A stretch of DNA of 64,000 nt from Emergomyces orientalis (lineage: Eukaryota > Ascomycota > Eurotiomycetes > Onygenales > Ajellomycetaceae): positions 1,178,001 to 1,242,000 of the forward strand of contig MOWL01000001.1 of NCBI GenBank assembly GCA_002110485.1. Reading direction: 5' to 3'. Under the pieces are notes generated by a model that was given only the letters and a program-made list of their open reading frames with translations, had not been told where the DNA came from and searched no databases. How positions within the stretch are numbered: the stretch's first letter is position 1; the number at the start of each line of letters is the position of its first letter. A program made the position numbers and the translations under genes. Shown here one piece after another: positions 10,278-21,185 of this stretch.

Positions 10278-13200
10278 GATTTTTACGTCTTTTTGGATAC
10301 GCGCACCGGGTAGCAACTTCAACACGGAAGGATGAACACGTCACTCCTTTCGAATCTTAGGATCTGCGGGTTCTATGCAGCCCTGCGTCAACGTACGTCA
10401 GACTGGGCAGCTATTCGCTTCACAACAGCCCTGGGCGGGAACTTCAAGAGTCATGGGTGTTTGGGGGGGGAACACACTCGAGTGGCTGCTTTTTCGCCAG
10501 GGACCTACCAGGTTGTTGCTCTATAGCAGCAGCTCTATTGCATGAGCCGGGACGGTTAATTCCCAAACGCGTTTGTTGACGCGCACTGGCCAGCAGCCCT
10601 CCTTTGATTGTTCAGCGATGCGATCGGGAGGTATGGCGTGGGGACGATAGATAAATCTAAAACTAAACGGGTTGGGCGGTAATGGGGTGGAATAATGCGG
10701 GTCAATTGACTGGGAGTAAGGCACTGGCAATTCCAGATTGGGCCGACAGTTACAGATATCGGCTGCAGCAGAGGAGCTACGCGTTGTGCAACAGGTTGTT
10801 GCCGTTCCTCTAATTTGTAAACGAGCCAGTTGTAAAAAGAGAAAAATAATGTCAACTAGACGACCAAATGCTCGCAGATCATACACCTCCGAGTATCAAT
10901 TGGCAGACTTGGCCTCAAGCTTCGATTCACTGCGAACAGGTATATTTTCAGGTTGTGATAGGCACGGACAAAATCACCCACTCTATTTCGTGTTTCTTGT
11001 TCTCTTCGCCTTTATTTCTCTCACTCTCTGTCACTGTCCCTCTCTCTCTGCTTTTCTTCTTTCTTTCCGTAATCCAGCGGTGAGTTAACGGGGTGTGCCG
11101 CACTTCACACGCCGGCGATGAGCTAGCGAGCAAACCTGGCGGTCTGACCGGGGAAACAGGAAGACAAACTCAAAATAAATCAATTGTGGCTGAAGATGGA
11201 GATGGAGACAAAACTAGGAGGATTTGTTGGGCGTCTTGAGTGTCTTGAGTGTCTTGGAGCATTGTTTGGTGAAAGAGAGCCGCAGCAGTTCCCACGCTGG
11301 CTGAGAGGGCGCACGGGTCTTTCAATACGGTAACTACGGGGTAAATATTACGCGGGTCCAGGTCAAAAAGCTGTGCCAGAAACTGTAACAACGATACAAG
11401 TAACCGCAGAAAAAGCAAAAAGCGGCGCTTAATTAATGGATGGCGATGGGGAATGGCGGAATGGAGTGGTTGAAGAGCGCGCATTTTCGTGGGAGGTTTC
11501 TACGCTGCACGCTGCATGGAAGCTTTTACGATGTCAAAGATTCCAGCAAATGGCCAGGACGCGTTTCTGTTTGGTTTGCGAAAACTGCTGTCATCCTCGA
11601 ATCATCGTTGGTTTACATGGGATAAGGCAAGTCAACAAACACAACAATTGGATGGGCTTCGCTGGTTATTACCCCCCGTCGAGCCAGTCAAAATTCGCCA
11701 ATTCTCTTGCTTTCCCCGTTAAACCGGCTGTTGGCTGAGAGACTCTGGATTCCAGAAATTAAATTGATTCCCGAAACTCCACCGAAAATATCGTCATACC
11801 CTTCCATATCGACGGGTCGATTGCTGAAGACTTTCGATTCCTCTTGCAGCAGGGGACAAGCCAACCATTTTAAAACACCAGCCACTTTCGACCTCCTTTA
11901 GCTAAGCAGTTCCTTGGAATTACCAGCGTTACCCTTTTAACGCCTTGAAGTCAACGCCCCGCATTTTCATCGCTTTTTCAACAATATACTCCTCTCGATG
12001 TGCCTAAAATGTTCACGCCTGCAGAGCGAAATTCGCCAGGATCCTCGTAGCTAATGGAATTGAATGCATGGTGATCATGAACTGGCCTTGCATTGGCGTG
12101 GCTTTAACCGCTTTCATCAACTTCTGATAAAATCCCCAAGCAGGTGTTCCCCGGCTACCCCTCCTTCAAAATTGCAGTGTTTCGATGGCACAGCGGAATG
12201 AAGAAAGAAAAATAATGCAACAGCCAGAGGGGAAAAACGCTTCAGAAGGCCGCCACAGGTAACGGCCACACTTGCCCTGCCAAGATGGCCACCCCGTACA
12301 TGACCTACGTCACTGATTTTTTTATCCATGAACATACGATTTGGCATCTCCCTTAGGCAACTCGATGCTTGGGCTTCCTACCTGGAGTATGGAACTAGCG
12401 CACCCATCGGTACCCAACGAGAGGCTGTGAAAATTGGGACTTACAGGCGGCTGCAAATTTTTGACGAAGATAAGGCTTTTACCACATGCATGATTATTGG
12501 GCACGATGCGGAAAAGGATGAACTTTTGGGGAAATTCCTTAGCTGCGAGCGATGTAAGGGTGAGCTAACTTTGCCAACTCAGAGAGACGGATGAACCATG
12601 CCCTCCTCTTGACAGCATGACAGGGACATGCCAACATCTGCAGCTAACTTCAGTAGATAAAACTTGGAACAATTGTAGTTCGGTGATATCACTTTGCATC
12701 GTCGCAGTGGGATACTTCCAATGTAGAAATCAAATCTGATTAAGAAAAAAGCAAACAAAATTCTCCGTCTGTTGCTAAACTGGAATAAGCCAGGGACGTC
12801 ATCATTCGTTCCCTCGTCCTCTCTCATGCGCATGGTAAAAAAGTAAGAGTTCCTGCATTTAGATATCAAGAGATATTACGATTCACTACTTGATTCCACT
12901 TGGCATATCATTTCCTGGTCTCATTTACGCTTTAATGATGTGTTGCACAACCTTCTCCTCGTCATTCCATTCCCTCCTCTTCCTTCTGGGTTCTTTCACC
13001 TCATGTTTAAAATCATCCATAATTTTAGTTATGTTAGGCACGCCTGCATAGAAACTAGTCTCCCAAGATTAATTGCATATCAGACCATAGTCCTGACCGC
13101 CAGGCGGGCTCCTCGAAAGGAAAAAAGGAAAAAAAAAAAGGTTCAAGGAAAACAAAAAGGAAAGAAATAAAAAACGGACTGTCGTGAGAAGGTGCTGCCA

Positions 13201-13806
13201 ATAATATATCCAGATGAAATATATTCGGCATTTGGCTGAACTGTGCGTACAATTATATAGACCCGGACCTAGCACAACTCCCCACACCCACACCAAACAC
13301 CCACGCAATGCCCCCGTGGGCCACTGCAGAAGACACCGCAGGCCAACACACCGAATTGCGAGCGGGTGGGCATACTGAATAACTTTATGCACACCAAAAG
13401 CCCCACGTTTCTTGAAACTCAAGGGAGAACCAAAACGGGTACCCGAACTAAGTCGCCTTTCTTCCCTTCCTGGGAGTTATGGTCCCCTTTTTCACTCATA
13501 AAACAGAACATGAGAATGATCATAGCTGGCCATGATCACATTGTAAAAAAATTTTTAAAAAAAACGGAAAAAAGTATTCGCCTCAACTTTTACCGATGTA
13601 TATTGGGGGCCGTTTTCCAAAAACTTAACTCCGAACTCCTGATGCTGATGCTAATGATGCCGGGCACTGCTAGACGTTTCAATAGCCAACAAGGCAATGT
13701 GATTTCCCTTTCCTCTCCGAAGGCCCCCCAAAAACGCACATTTCCTTGTCACTTCGTCTAAAATGGCCTCATGCCCTTCACACGGAAATTACCAGCTCTA
13801 TTTCCC
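10278..13806. other. 3.5-kb gene-free stretch
   Basis: Upstream of HAP3 and downstream of prefoldin. I read all frames and found only short open frames (for example 12328-12594 and 11436-11738) with no family resemblance, no convincing splice partners, and many homopolymers (A-runs near 13121-13139 and 13544-13567). It may contain a long HAP3 leader or non-coding RNA, but nothing is demonstrable from sequence alone. Confidence 0.5.
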
Positions 13807-14821
13807 TCATTCCCGCACGACTTGGATATTATTCTTTTTCTGTAGACCTCGCAAGCAACCACCAGTCAGCAACCATCGTAAAAGCCAAAAGGGAAAAAAA
13901 GTTTCCCAACTCCCAAATTCAACTGCCACTATAAATACAAAACACAAAGAGACAAAACGAGGTAAGTGGGGGGGGGAGAAAAGAATTCCCTCCCCAGCCA
14001 AACCAAACATCTCCATCTCATCTTCTTCCCATTCACATTTCGCGTCTGTATTCGCATCTGTCTGCTGCATTCTGCATTTCCATCCTCCCACCCCTCTCCC
14101 TCACCAGAACCAAAGGAGAAAATTTGGCGAAACTAACCTTCCAACCATCCAACTCATCCTGCTTGGCCTTATACTGCTTCAGCAACTCATCCAGCACCTG
14201 CTTCAAACCGTCCGAATTCGTTTTTAGCGAAGGTATCACATCCTTAACCGTCCGCTCCACGAGCACGCCGTTAATCATGCGGAAGCATTTCCGGTCGCCG
14301 GGGAGCGGTTGTAGGGTGTCGATGACGAGTCTGGAGCAATATAATGAAAACAATAAATATGTGTAAGGTATGTCAAAGAGGGTTTTTGTGCTTGAAATAA
14401 TTTGCGACGCTTTGCTGGGGAGGGAAGGGAAGGGTTTGTAGGAGGAGTAGGGTGCTAGCATTTCAAATTTAGCTCCCTCCGCACATCGCGGAGGAAAAAA
14501 CCGACATGCTGGTAACAAGATTAAAAGGGGGGGGAACTAACTTGTGTTCTTCCGTCTCCTGTTCAATATCGCCAATCTTCTGCGCGAGTTGTTGGAGGGT
14601 GGTTTTGTAGTTTTGATATTGGGCTTGCAGCTCTGTGAAATGTTGTAGTGGGATGTTAGCACAATTGGCAAGTGACCAGCGTGTGAGCGCAAAAGGGCAA
14701 TTGTACAGTTTTGTATTTTTCTTTCTTTCTTTTCTTCACAGGAGCTCTCAAAGCAATTTCGATTTTGTTCGGTTGCTTGCTTACCTTGCTGCCTTTTCGG
14801 ATTTATTTGTTGAGTCGCCAT
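13807..14821 (-). CDS. GIM4: Prefoldin subunit 2 (GIM4)
   Basis: Four exons on the minus strand: 14821-14785 (37 nt), 14632-14542, 14330-14138 and 13839-13807 (33 nt); 117 residues. Prefoldin is the cytosolic hexamer that delivers unfolded actin and tubulin to CCT. The beta-type subunit is recognised from ELQAQYQNYKTTLQQLAQKI, then EHKLVIDTLQPLPGDRKCFR and MINGVLVERTVKDVIPSL, followed by a second coiled coil ending DGWKKKNNIQVV. Length matches yeast Gim4 (111). Exon 3 runs open past its donor, so the last 10 residues depend on the short final exon, whose acceptor CTACAG and sequence KKNNIQVV fit the family. The upstream region is cut by a copia element whose LTR begins 95 nt from the ATG (94 nt between them), so its promoter context may be altered. 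Confidence 0.92.
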
Positions 14822-14910
14822 TGTTTAAAGATGGGGTGAGTGTAAATAGTTGAGGAATTTGCGGGGAGATGGTGATTTTTTTGATTTTTTTAATTTTGGT
14901 TTTGGGTGCA

Positions 14911-14915
14911 GGTTT
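14911..14915. repeat. Left 5-bp target-site duplication (GGTTT)
   Basis: GGTTT lies directly before the left LTR and again directly after the right LTR (19893-19897), the expected 5-bp duplication of copia integration. Confidence 0.75.
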
Positions 14916-15017
14916 TGTTAGGTGATACTAGGGCTACCCGGGTCACATGCCCCACACACACATATATATTTTAGCTAGTTAGGTAGTTCAATATGATAGG
15001 CTTGATGCACTCTATGA
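14916..15017 (+). repeat. Left LTR of copia element
   Basis: It begins TGTTAGGTGATACT and runs 102 nt. The following four bases (GGTT) also match at both ends, so 106 nt are shared with the right LTR and I see no difference across them. It contains a TATA-like CATATATATTTTA. It ends ...CTCTATGA rather than the usual CA if the GGTTT duplication is accepted. Confidence 0.88.
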
Positions 15018-15032
15018 GGTTATGAGGCCCTC
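15018..15032 (+). promoter_or_regulatory. Primer-binding site, initiator tRNA-Met half type
   Basis: GGTTATGAGGCCCTC follows the left LTR directly. Its first nine bases are complementary to the CAU anticodon loop region of initiator tRNA-Met (CTCATAACC), the site used by Drosophila copia, which primes from a cleaved tRNA half. Assignment from known copia biology plus the visible complementarity. Confidence 0.7.
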
Positions 15033-15091
15033 TGTTTAATACGCTGCGTTACTGCTATCTATTTCTCTTATACAGCTAGTTCTTGCCTCTC

Positions 15092-18000
15092 ATGGTGAAC
15101 TTACGGTCAGGCAACAGTCCTGATCTTACGAGGGAAAATAAGCCGACTAGGCGAGCGGAACGTACGCCGGAGAATATTGAAAACGAGCCCTTTCCAACCC
15201 CCATTACAGCCCGTAAATTGCCCGCAAGAGCTCCTTCGGAGGGGTCAAGTGCTGATTTCGAAGATCCAATGTCGGATATGTCGGATACGGGCTCAGATCG
15301 CGATGAACCCACCCAGGAGGCTCAGGTTGAGCATGATGACTCCTTGAGCGCTGAGACCCGGGCGAGGTTGGAGATTGCGAGGTTGGAGAATGAAACAGCG
15401 CGGATTAAGGCTGGTGCTGGTGCGGGGGAGCTCGCAGGCGCCAATATGACGGCTTATTTGAAGGCCATTAAGGAGTTTCGACTTACAGTTAAGCTTCTTG
15501 AAAAGCCAGTTCTGCTGCTGGGCTCCATGAACTATCCCATGTGGAGGGATGAGGTTCTTCTCGCGGCGAAGGATTCAGAAACAGATGATATTTTGTTAAA
15601 TAAGGAGCTGGCCCCGCCTGAGGGGGTCAGTGAGGACGTTGCGAAGCTCTGGAGGGAGCGGAATAGCTGGCTGCGTAATTATATGTGGTCAGCGATTTCC
15701 GCACAGGCTAGAACTCATTTTACTATACCGAAGGAGAATCAATTGTCTGCCTATATGCTGTGGTCCATAGTAGAGGAGAACTTCGCTGAACGCCGCGTAG
15801 TTCGCCGGTTTCGTCTTTTCAATGAGTTCCTGGGTATGACGGCTGAGTCTTGCGGGTCGGATCGTGCGTTTATTGAGCGTCTCTTAGCCGTACGAACTGA
15901 ATATAAGCGATTAGATTTTTATATGCCGGATTCCGTCTTCTTTGATCGATTGCTTGCGGGGATTCACAGTAGATGGGCCAATCTCATACGAAATAGGATG
16001 GATGATATTGAAAAGAGTGGTGAAGATACTCTCCTGGAGGATGATTTTGTGGGTCTATGCCGTGATATTCTGCTTCGATTGCCCTCTGGCGGCAGTTCCT
16101 CTTCTTCAAAGAACACAAAGGCGCCCGTAAATAATGCGAGCAGTATGGATGATGCGGGTGAGAGCCCTGCTCCATCTGCATCAGGCAGGCCAAAATGCTC
16201 ACATTGCGGGATTGTGGGCCATAATGAGGAGAGCTGTTGGAAAAAGCACCCAGAGAAGCGTCCGTCAGGTTATTCTAATGGAAAAAGGCGTGGTGGCACC
16301 AAGAAGGATAAGAAGAAGGCCAATAATGAGGATTCTTCCAAGAGCCCCGATGACGGCTCTGCTCCTGTACACAGTACGGTTGAGAAGGTGTTCCATGCTC
16401 GTGAAATCGTCCGTGATGATGATATTGCGGATGAGTGGGTTCTGGACTCGGGGTCTGGCGCTCACGCAACACCACGCAAGGAGCTTGTTAAATGCCATTC
16501 AATGAGCTCCAATGTTAAATTGAAAATGGCGGATGGGACCATTGTTCCAGCTGCGGCCGTTGGTACGGTTGAACTGGCGGTTGATGGGGCGGATGTGTGC
16601 CTGGAAGGTGTGCGATTTGCCCCCGAATTAGAAGCAAATATCGTGAGCTTTGGCAAATTAGTCCGCAAGGGCTATACGTTCAAGCAATTGGCATATGGAG
16701 AAGCTCACTCGATTATTATGACCTCTCCCGATCGAATGGTCAGCTTCACTGCTGTTTTGAATGAGAAAGATATCTATGTCATTGAAAAGCCTCCGCAAAT
16801 CCGAGATTTGATTCAATTCGCCATGCCTAATGGTGATTTTCGGCCCGTAAATGCTGTGGATGACTCGCTATTGGCTCTGCCATCAATGAATATAAAACCA
16901 GTAGAGCTCACGATGCTGCAATGGCATTTGAAGCTGGGTCATCTTAACCACATGGATATAGCGAAGATGGCCGCGGATCCGCGCATGGGGATGAGGATTA
17001 AAGGCTCCAAGGCTCTGCCTTTTTGTAAAACCTGCGTGCAGGCTAAGATGGCTCGTCCTGCTTTTGAGCCCATGATTAGAAAAGTGAAGCCTGCTGCACG
17101 ATTATTTATTGATCTTGCGGGCGGTGGGCGTACCTTATTCAATGAGGATGGCGTTCCCACGTATGGGGGGGCTGATTATTGGATGAGTATTACGGACGAT
17201 GCCACGAGATATCGGTGGGCCATTTTAATGGCCACCAAGGGTGAAGCAACCGCGAAACTACGGGATTTTATAACAATGATTGAGACCACTGCGCAGCGAT
17301 GCGTGGGCTCCTTGCACTGGGATGGTGGTGGAGAATTCAAGAGCGATGAATTAAAAGCTTTTTGTAAACAGCGAGGCATTGCCTATGAGACGACTACGCC
17401 ATATACCCCACAATCAAATGGTCCAGCGGAACGTGCGAACCGCATAATAATCGAAAGAACTAGGAGCTTGCTATTCGATAGCGGGCAGCCTAGGGACCTA
17501 TGGGGTGAGGCCATGCAGGCTGCCGTTATGTTGATCAATATGTCTCCCACCTCTACGAAGCTTTACGGGTGCAAGGAGGGGTCTCCGCTGACCCCCTTTG
17601 AAGCATGGATGGGGGTGCAGCCCACGGCGAATTGGCTGCATAGATGGGGCTGCAAGGTCTACAAGAAGGATCTGCGAGTTACTAATAAGCTTGCGGATAG
17701 AACGGATGGGAAAGAATGGATCTTTGTGGGTTATCAGGGCCTTCATCAAGTTCGCATATGGGACCCTGATGCACGCAGGTTGGAGATAGCACGAGATGTG
17801 GTTTTTGATGAAGCTCTCGTGGAGGACGTGTCATTCATTAATGCCGCTCTTCCGGCTCCTCATGAGCCAAATAACATACCGGATGAGCTCGATGTTTTGA
17901 ATCCTGCGGATGGATGGCAGCACTGTCTCCTGCGGCGCCTGGCAAGGGAGCGGCCGCACATCATGAAGATGCTTGTCAATGGGGATCTGGAGGAGGCCAT

Positions 18001-19690
18001 TGAGCCTACCTATCTTATAAACAGTGATGTTGATCTCCTTAATGAGTCTGACGAGCATGCTAATGATAATGGTGATGAGCCCGTGCTTAGTACCCTTACG
18101 GACCGTCCCACGACCTTAGCGGAGGCTCGACGGAGCCCTGATTGGCATCATTGGCTCGAAGCAATGAGGAAGGAGGTCGATATGTTCAATCAAAAGAAAA
18201 CATATGTTATTACTGAGCGGTCCCCGGATATGGATGTTCTTACGGGTAAATGGGTATATGACCGCAAATTAAATAATAAGGGAGAAACCATCCGCTTTCG
18301 CGCACGATGGGTGGTTCGCGGATTCCTTCAGCAGCGAGGAGTCCATTATACGAAGTCTTACGCTGCCGTTGTCTCTGGTCCTACAACCAGAAGCCTATTC
18401 GCGATCTCTACGGCTAGGGGATGGAAATCGAAGGCAATTGATTACGTGTCTGCATTCCTTAATGGCGTGCTGCCACAGGAAGAAATGATCTATATGCAGC
18501 TCCCGACGGGCATAAAACATGGCAGGGGCAATCTAGTTGGCCTGGTTCGCCAGAGCCTGTATGGGCTGAAGCAAGCTGCGAGGACGTGGTATTTTCTTGC
18601 CACTGAGCATCTCACTTCGATTGGTTTCCGCATATCACCGTATGACGGCGGATTCCTATATCACCCCATCCGTAAGGTGTATTTGACGCTGCACGTTGAT
18701 GACTGCCGCGTTACGGGGCCCAATGAGCATGATATTGACTGGGTTCTCGATGAGATTGCGAAGCGTTTTGACACCAAAAGAATCGACGATGATAAGCCAT
18801 ACTTAGGTATGGAAATTGCGGGCCGTAATGGTGATTTACTGGTCACGCAAACACGCTATATTGATGAGATCCTTGATGATTTTGGCATGACTGCAATCAA
18901 TCCGGCACCAACCCCCATGAATGCTGGCACAAAGCTCCAGTTCTCGCCGGATGAGGATAAGGGCCTTGATGATGATTTTACGGCTACGCGATATCGTCAA
19001 GGGCTTGGGTCTCTTCAATATCTGGTTACAAGCACCAGACCGGATATAATGTTCGCGGTAAATTATTTATCGCGATTCAATTCTCGCCCAAATAAGGAGT
19101 GCTGGGCTGCTTTGAAGCATGTTCTCCGCTATATGAAGAAGACTAGGACTACGGGCATTCTGTATAAGAGGAATATAGGGGACGAAGGGCTGGCTCCCAT
19201 GGCCTACGCGGATTCAGATTGGGCGGGTGCAGACCCCCAATATAAATCGACTACGGGCTATATTATAATGATCAATGGAGCTCCCGTATCATGGCGTTCG
19301 CAGCGGCAGATCTCTACGGCGAAGTCCACAACTGAAGCTGAGTATATTGCTGCTAGCGAAGCTGCGTGCGAGCTGATTTGGCTTAAAGATATGCTGCATG
19401 ATGCGGGACTGCTTGAGAATGCGGATGGCTATGTTCTTTCCAATAATCTGCATATTGATAATAAAGGTGCCATTGATCTAGCTAACGGCGAGTCTTTAAC
19501 TAAGCGCTCGAGGCATATTGAAGTCCGCTACCATATATTACGCGATCTAGTGGCTAAAAAGGAGCTCCTTATTCGGCACGTCAGCTCAACGGAGAATAAG
19601 GCGGATGGTTTTACGAAGGCGCTGCCTAGGCCCGCATTCAATGCTTTTGTGGCTAATCTTGGCTTGATTGGTTCGGGGGGATCTGCTTAA
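15092..19690 (+). CDS. Copia gag-pol polyprotein
   Basis: One open frame of 1532 codons from the first ATG at 15092. Domains in order: a gag region with a helical capsid-like part; a CCHC zinc knuckle (CSHCGIVGHNEESC, about residue 369); an aspartic protease with LDSGSGAHATP (about 452); an integrase HHCC zinc region (LGHLNHMD...CKTCVQAK, about 612-648); the integrase core (FIDLAGG, DGGGEF, ERANRIIIE, about 673-785); a copia reverse transcriptase (KWVYDRKLNNKGE, DYVSAFLNG, QSLYGLKQAARTWY); and RNase H (YADSDWAG, STTEAEY, KRSRHIEVRYH). The usual YVDD box reads HVDD (about residue 1200). Gag and pol are fused in one frame with no frameshift, as in Drosophila copia. Codon use, with frequent GCG and GAT, seems unlike the flanking genes. 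I see no stop or missing block. Confidence 0.95.
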   Translation: MVNLRSGNSPDLTRENKPTRRAERTPENIENEPFPTPITARKLPARAPSEGSSADFEDPMSDMSDTGSDRDEPTQEAQVEHDDSLSAETRARLEIARLENETARIKAGAGAGELAGANMTAYLKAIKEFRLTVKLLEKPVLLLGSMNYPMWRDEVLLAAKDSETDDILLNKELAPPEGVSEDVAKLWRERNSWLRNYMWSAISAQARTHFTIPKENQLSAYMLWSIVEENFAERRVVRRFRLFNEFLGMTAESCGSDRAFIERLLAVRTEYKRLDFYMPDSVFFDRLLAGIHSRWANLIRNRMDDIEKSGEDTLLEDDFVGLCRDILLRLPSGGSSSSSKNTKAPVNNASSMDDAGESPAPSASGRPKCSHCGIVGHNEESCWKKHPEKRPSGYSNGKRRGGTKKDKKKANNEDSSKSPDDGSAPVHSTVEKVFHAREIVRDDDIADEWVLDSGSGAHATPRKELVKCHSMSSNVKLKMADGTIVPAAAVGTVELAVDGADVCLEGVRFAPELEANIVSFGKLVRKGYTFKQLAYGEAHSIIMTSPDRMVSFTAVLNEKDIYVIEKPPQIRDLIQFAMPNGDFRPVNAVDDSLLALPSMNIKPVELTMLQWHLKLGHLNHMDIAKMAADPRMGMRIKGSKALPFCKTCVQAKMARPAFEPMIRKVKPAARLFIDLAGGGRTLFNEDGVPTYGGADYWMSITDDATRYRWAILMATKGEATAKLRDFITMIETTAQRCVGSLHWDGGGEFKSDELKAFCKQRGIAYETTTPYTPQSNGPAERANRIIIERTRSLLFDSGQPRDLWGEAMQAAVMLINMSPTSTKLYGCKEGSPLTPFEAWMGVQPTANWLHRWGCKVYKKDLRVTNKLADRTDGKEWIFVGYQGLHQVRIWDPDARRLEIARDVVFDEALVEDVSFINAALPAPHEPNNIPDELDVLNPADGWQHCLLRRLARERPHIMKMLVNGDLEEAIEPTYLINSDVDLLNESDEHANDNGDEPVLSTLTDRPTTLAEARRSPDWHHWLEAMRKEVDMFNQKKTYVITERSPDMDVLTGKWVYDRKLNNKGETIRFRARWVVRGFLQQRGVHYTKSYAAVVSGPTTRSLFAISTARGWKSKAIDYVSAFLNGVLPQEEMIYMQLPTGIKHGRGNLVGLVRQSLYGLKQAARTWYFLATEHLTSIGFRISPYDGGFLYHPIRKVYLTLHVDDCRVTGPNEHDIDWVLDEIAKRFDTKRIDDDKPYLGMEIAGRNGDLLVTQTRYIDEILDDFGMTAINPAPTPMNAGTKLQFSPDEDKGLDDDFTATRYRQGLGSLQYLVTSTRPDIMFAVNYLSRFNSRPNKECWAALKHVLRYMKKTRTTGILYKRNIGDEGLAPMAYADSDWAGADPQYKSTTGYIIMINGAPVSWRSQRQISTAKSTTEAEYIAASEAACELIWLKDMLHDAGLLENADGYVLSNNLHIDNKGAIDLANGESLTKRSRHIEVRYHILRDLVAKKELLIRHVSSTENKADGFTKALPRPAFNAFVANLGLIGSGGSA

Positions 19691-19783
19691 TGGATTTAAC
19701 TAAAAGTTTTGTACTTAGCTGCTATTTTGATTTTTGATGCCTATGGCGTGGCCTGTGTGCGTGCTCCTGGGGCGCCCTAGCAT

Positions 19784-19790
19784 GGGGGGG
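19784..19790 (+). promoter_or_regulatory. Polypurine tract
   Basis: A G-run (preceded by CAT) lies immediately before the right LTR, where plus-strand DNA synthesis of the element would start. Confidence 0.6.
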
Positions 19791-19892
19791 TGTTAGGTGA
19801 TACTAGGGCTACCCGGGTCACATGCCCCACACACACATATATATTTTAGCTAGTTAGGTAGTTCAATATGATAGGCTTGATGCACTCTATGA
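19791..19892 (+). repeat. Right LTR of copia element
   Basis: Identical by eye to 14916-15017 and followed by the GGTTT duplication at 19893-19897. Confidence 0.88.
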
Positions 19893-19897
19893 GGTTT

Positions 19898-21185
19898 CCC
19901 TGAGCGTCATCAGTAACTAGTCGTCAGCCAGAAACCTACCCAACAGCAGCTTCAATGAACCAACGCGATAGTCTTAACCAGCTGCTCGACTCTTTTTCCT
20001 TCTAACATGACCGTCCGAACAGACAGTGAAAACCCAACCAAACACCATCCCAATCCCTTCATATCGTTTAATATGCTATCTACTAGCTTATTCTATTTAA
20101 CAGGGCATAAAGATGTGGGCTAGGGGGTTGACGTAGCAAAAATACAAATGAAACTTTCTTTCCTTCTCTTCAAGGGTCATAAAGGCAGCGTAAATAATAT
20201 TTAGAGGTTATTCAATTAGAGCATATCTCTATGTTGCTGAATTGCAAGGTGTTTATGAGAATAACCTGCTGCTATCTAGAGCGGTCGTTCCAAATGGGTG
20301 AAGATATATTCCGGACATGCCCGTCCTTAAAATATTATTGAATAGCAATCTATATAATAGGTCTAAAATAAAATACAGAGCTAATAAGTATTGCCAAAAC
20401 AAATATTTAAATACTGAATATGCAATATTTCCAAGATAATCGGAGTTAGCATTGGACCGTGTGCCCTAAACTTCCATATTTCGGAAGCTCTAGAAATGAT
20501 TATAAGCCCCCTATTGACTAGTTAGCAAGGGGGTTCCTAAAAGCCATAAATGCACCAAGCCCCGCCAGAACAAACAGGTAATGAATGGTTCAGCTTACAG
20601 GTACATGCCAACGGAAATTGCAACAATGAGTGCAGCTTGCCTGTCTCTTCAGAAACTCGTCTCATGATTCCCTCCGTTTTTCGAGAGAGGAAGCTGATAC
20701 AGCCCACATCGATTCTTCGGGAGGATTTGGCTTTTAACGTCTTAAATCGTAAAAAGCTCTGTGACTAACTCCTAGTTTTGCAATTCAATGTTGAACGCAC
20801 CGTACTGCGTTGACCGCGTTATTACGTACGTCTGAACCAGCTCTCAGTCTGAGAGCAATATGTCCGGATTTGATATCGTCATAAAATGCGTCAGCGGATG
20901 CGTTTCTTAGGTTAGCGCCATCACACTCTCATCGCTTGCTAAAATGGGCTTCAAACAGTGGTTGAATTTGAGGAATTTACAGGGCCCCATTGTTTCAAAG
21001 TCCCGCTGGGGGCCCAGTCAGGACCGAAATCGGTGAGATTTGGAATATGCACACACTCCGTGCCCACCGATTCGATTAATGTGATTGACGATGAGAATGC
21101 TATTCTCCCATCAACGGCATCCCTTCGGGGGGAAGGAAGAATAATTGTCAGCGAAATGTGATAATAATTAAAAATCACCGTCACG
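19898..21185. other. AT-rich intergenic DNA right of the element
   Basis: About 1.3 kb without a supportable gene. There are many short A/T runs, and the open frame at 20550-20768 has no recognisable content. The right part is the 3' flank of the Zn2Cys6 gene. Confidence 0.5.

Larger units (their letters stand above)
14916..19892 (+). mobile_element. Complete Ty1/copia LTR retrotransposon, apparently intact
   Basis: 4977 nt: LTR, primer-binding site, one unbroken gag-pol frame, polypurine tract, LTR, bounded by GGTTT duplications. Copia order is shown by integrase preceding reverse transcriptase. Identical LTRs and an uninterrupted 1532-codon frame suggest a recent insertion, and I see no repeat-induced point mutation. 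It sits between the prefoldin 2 gene (divergent from the element) and AT-rich intergenic DNA. Nearby host genes are not interrupted in their coding parts. Confidence 0.95.

Noticed and set aside
12328..12594. 88-codon open frame in the long gene-free stretch
   Set aside because: Starts with ATG but shows no family resemblance, no splice partners and no neighbours in phase.
13763..14227. 154-codon plus-strand frame
   Set aside because: Antisense of two prefoldin 2 exons.
15092..19690. RIP-type decay in the copia element
   Set aside because: The frame is intact with no stop codons and the LTRs are identical, so no sign of C-to-T decay.
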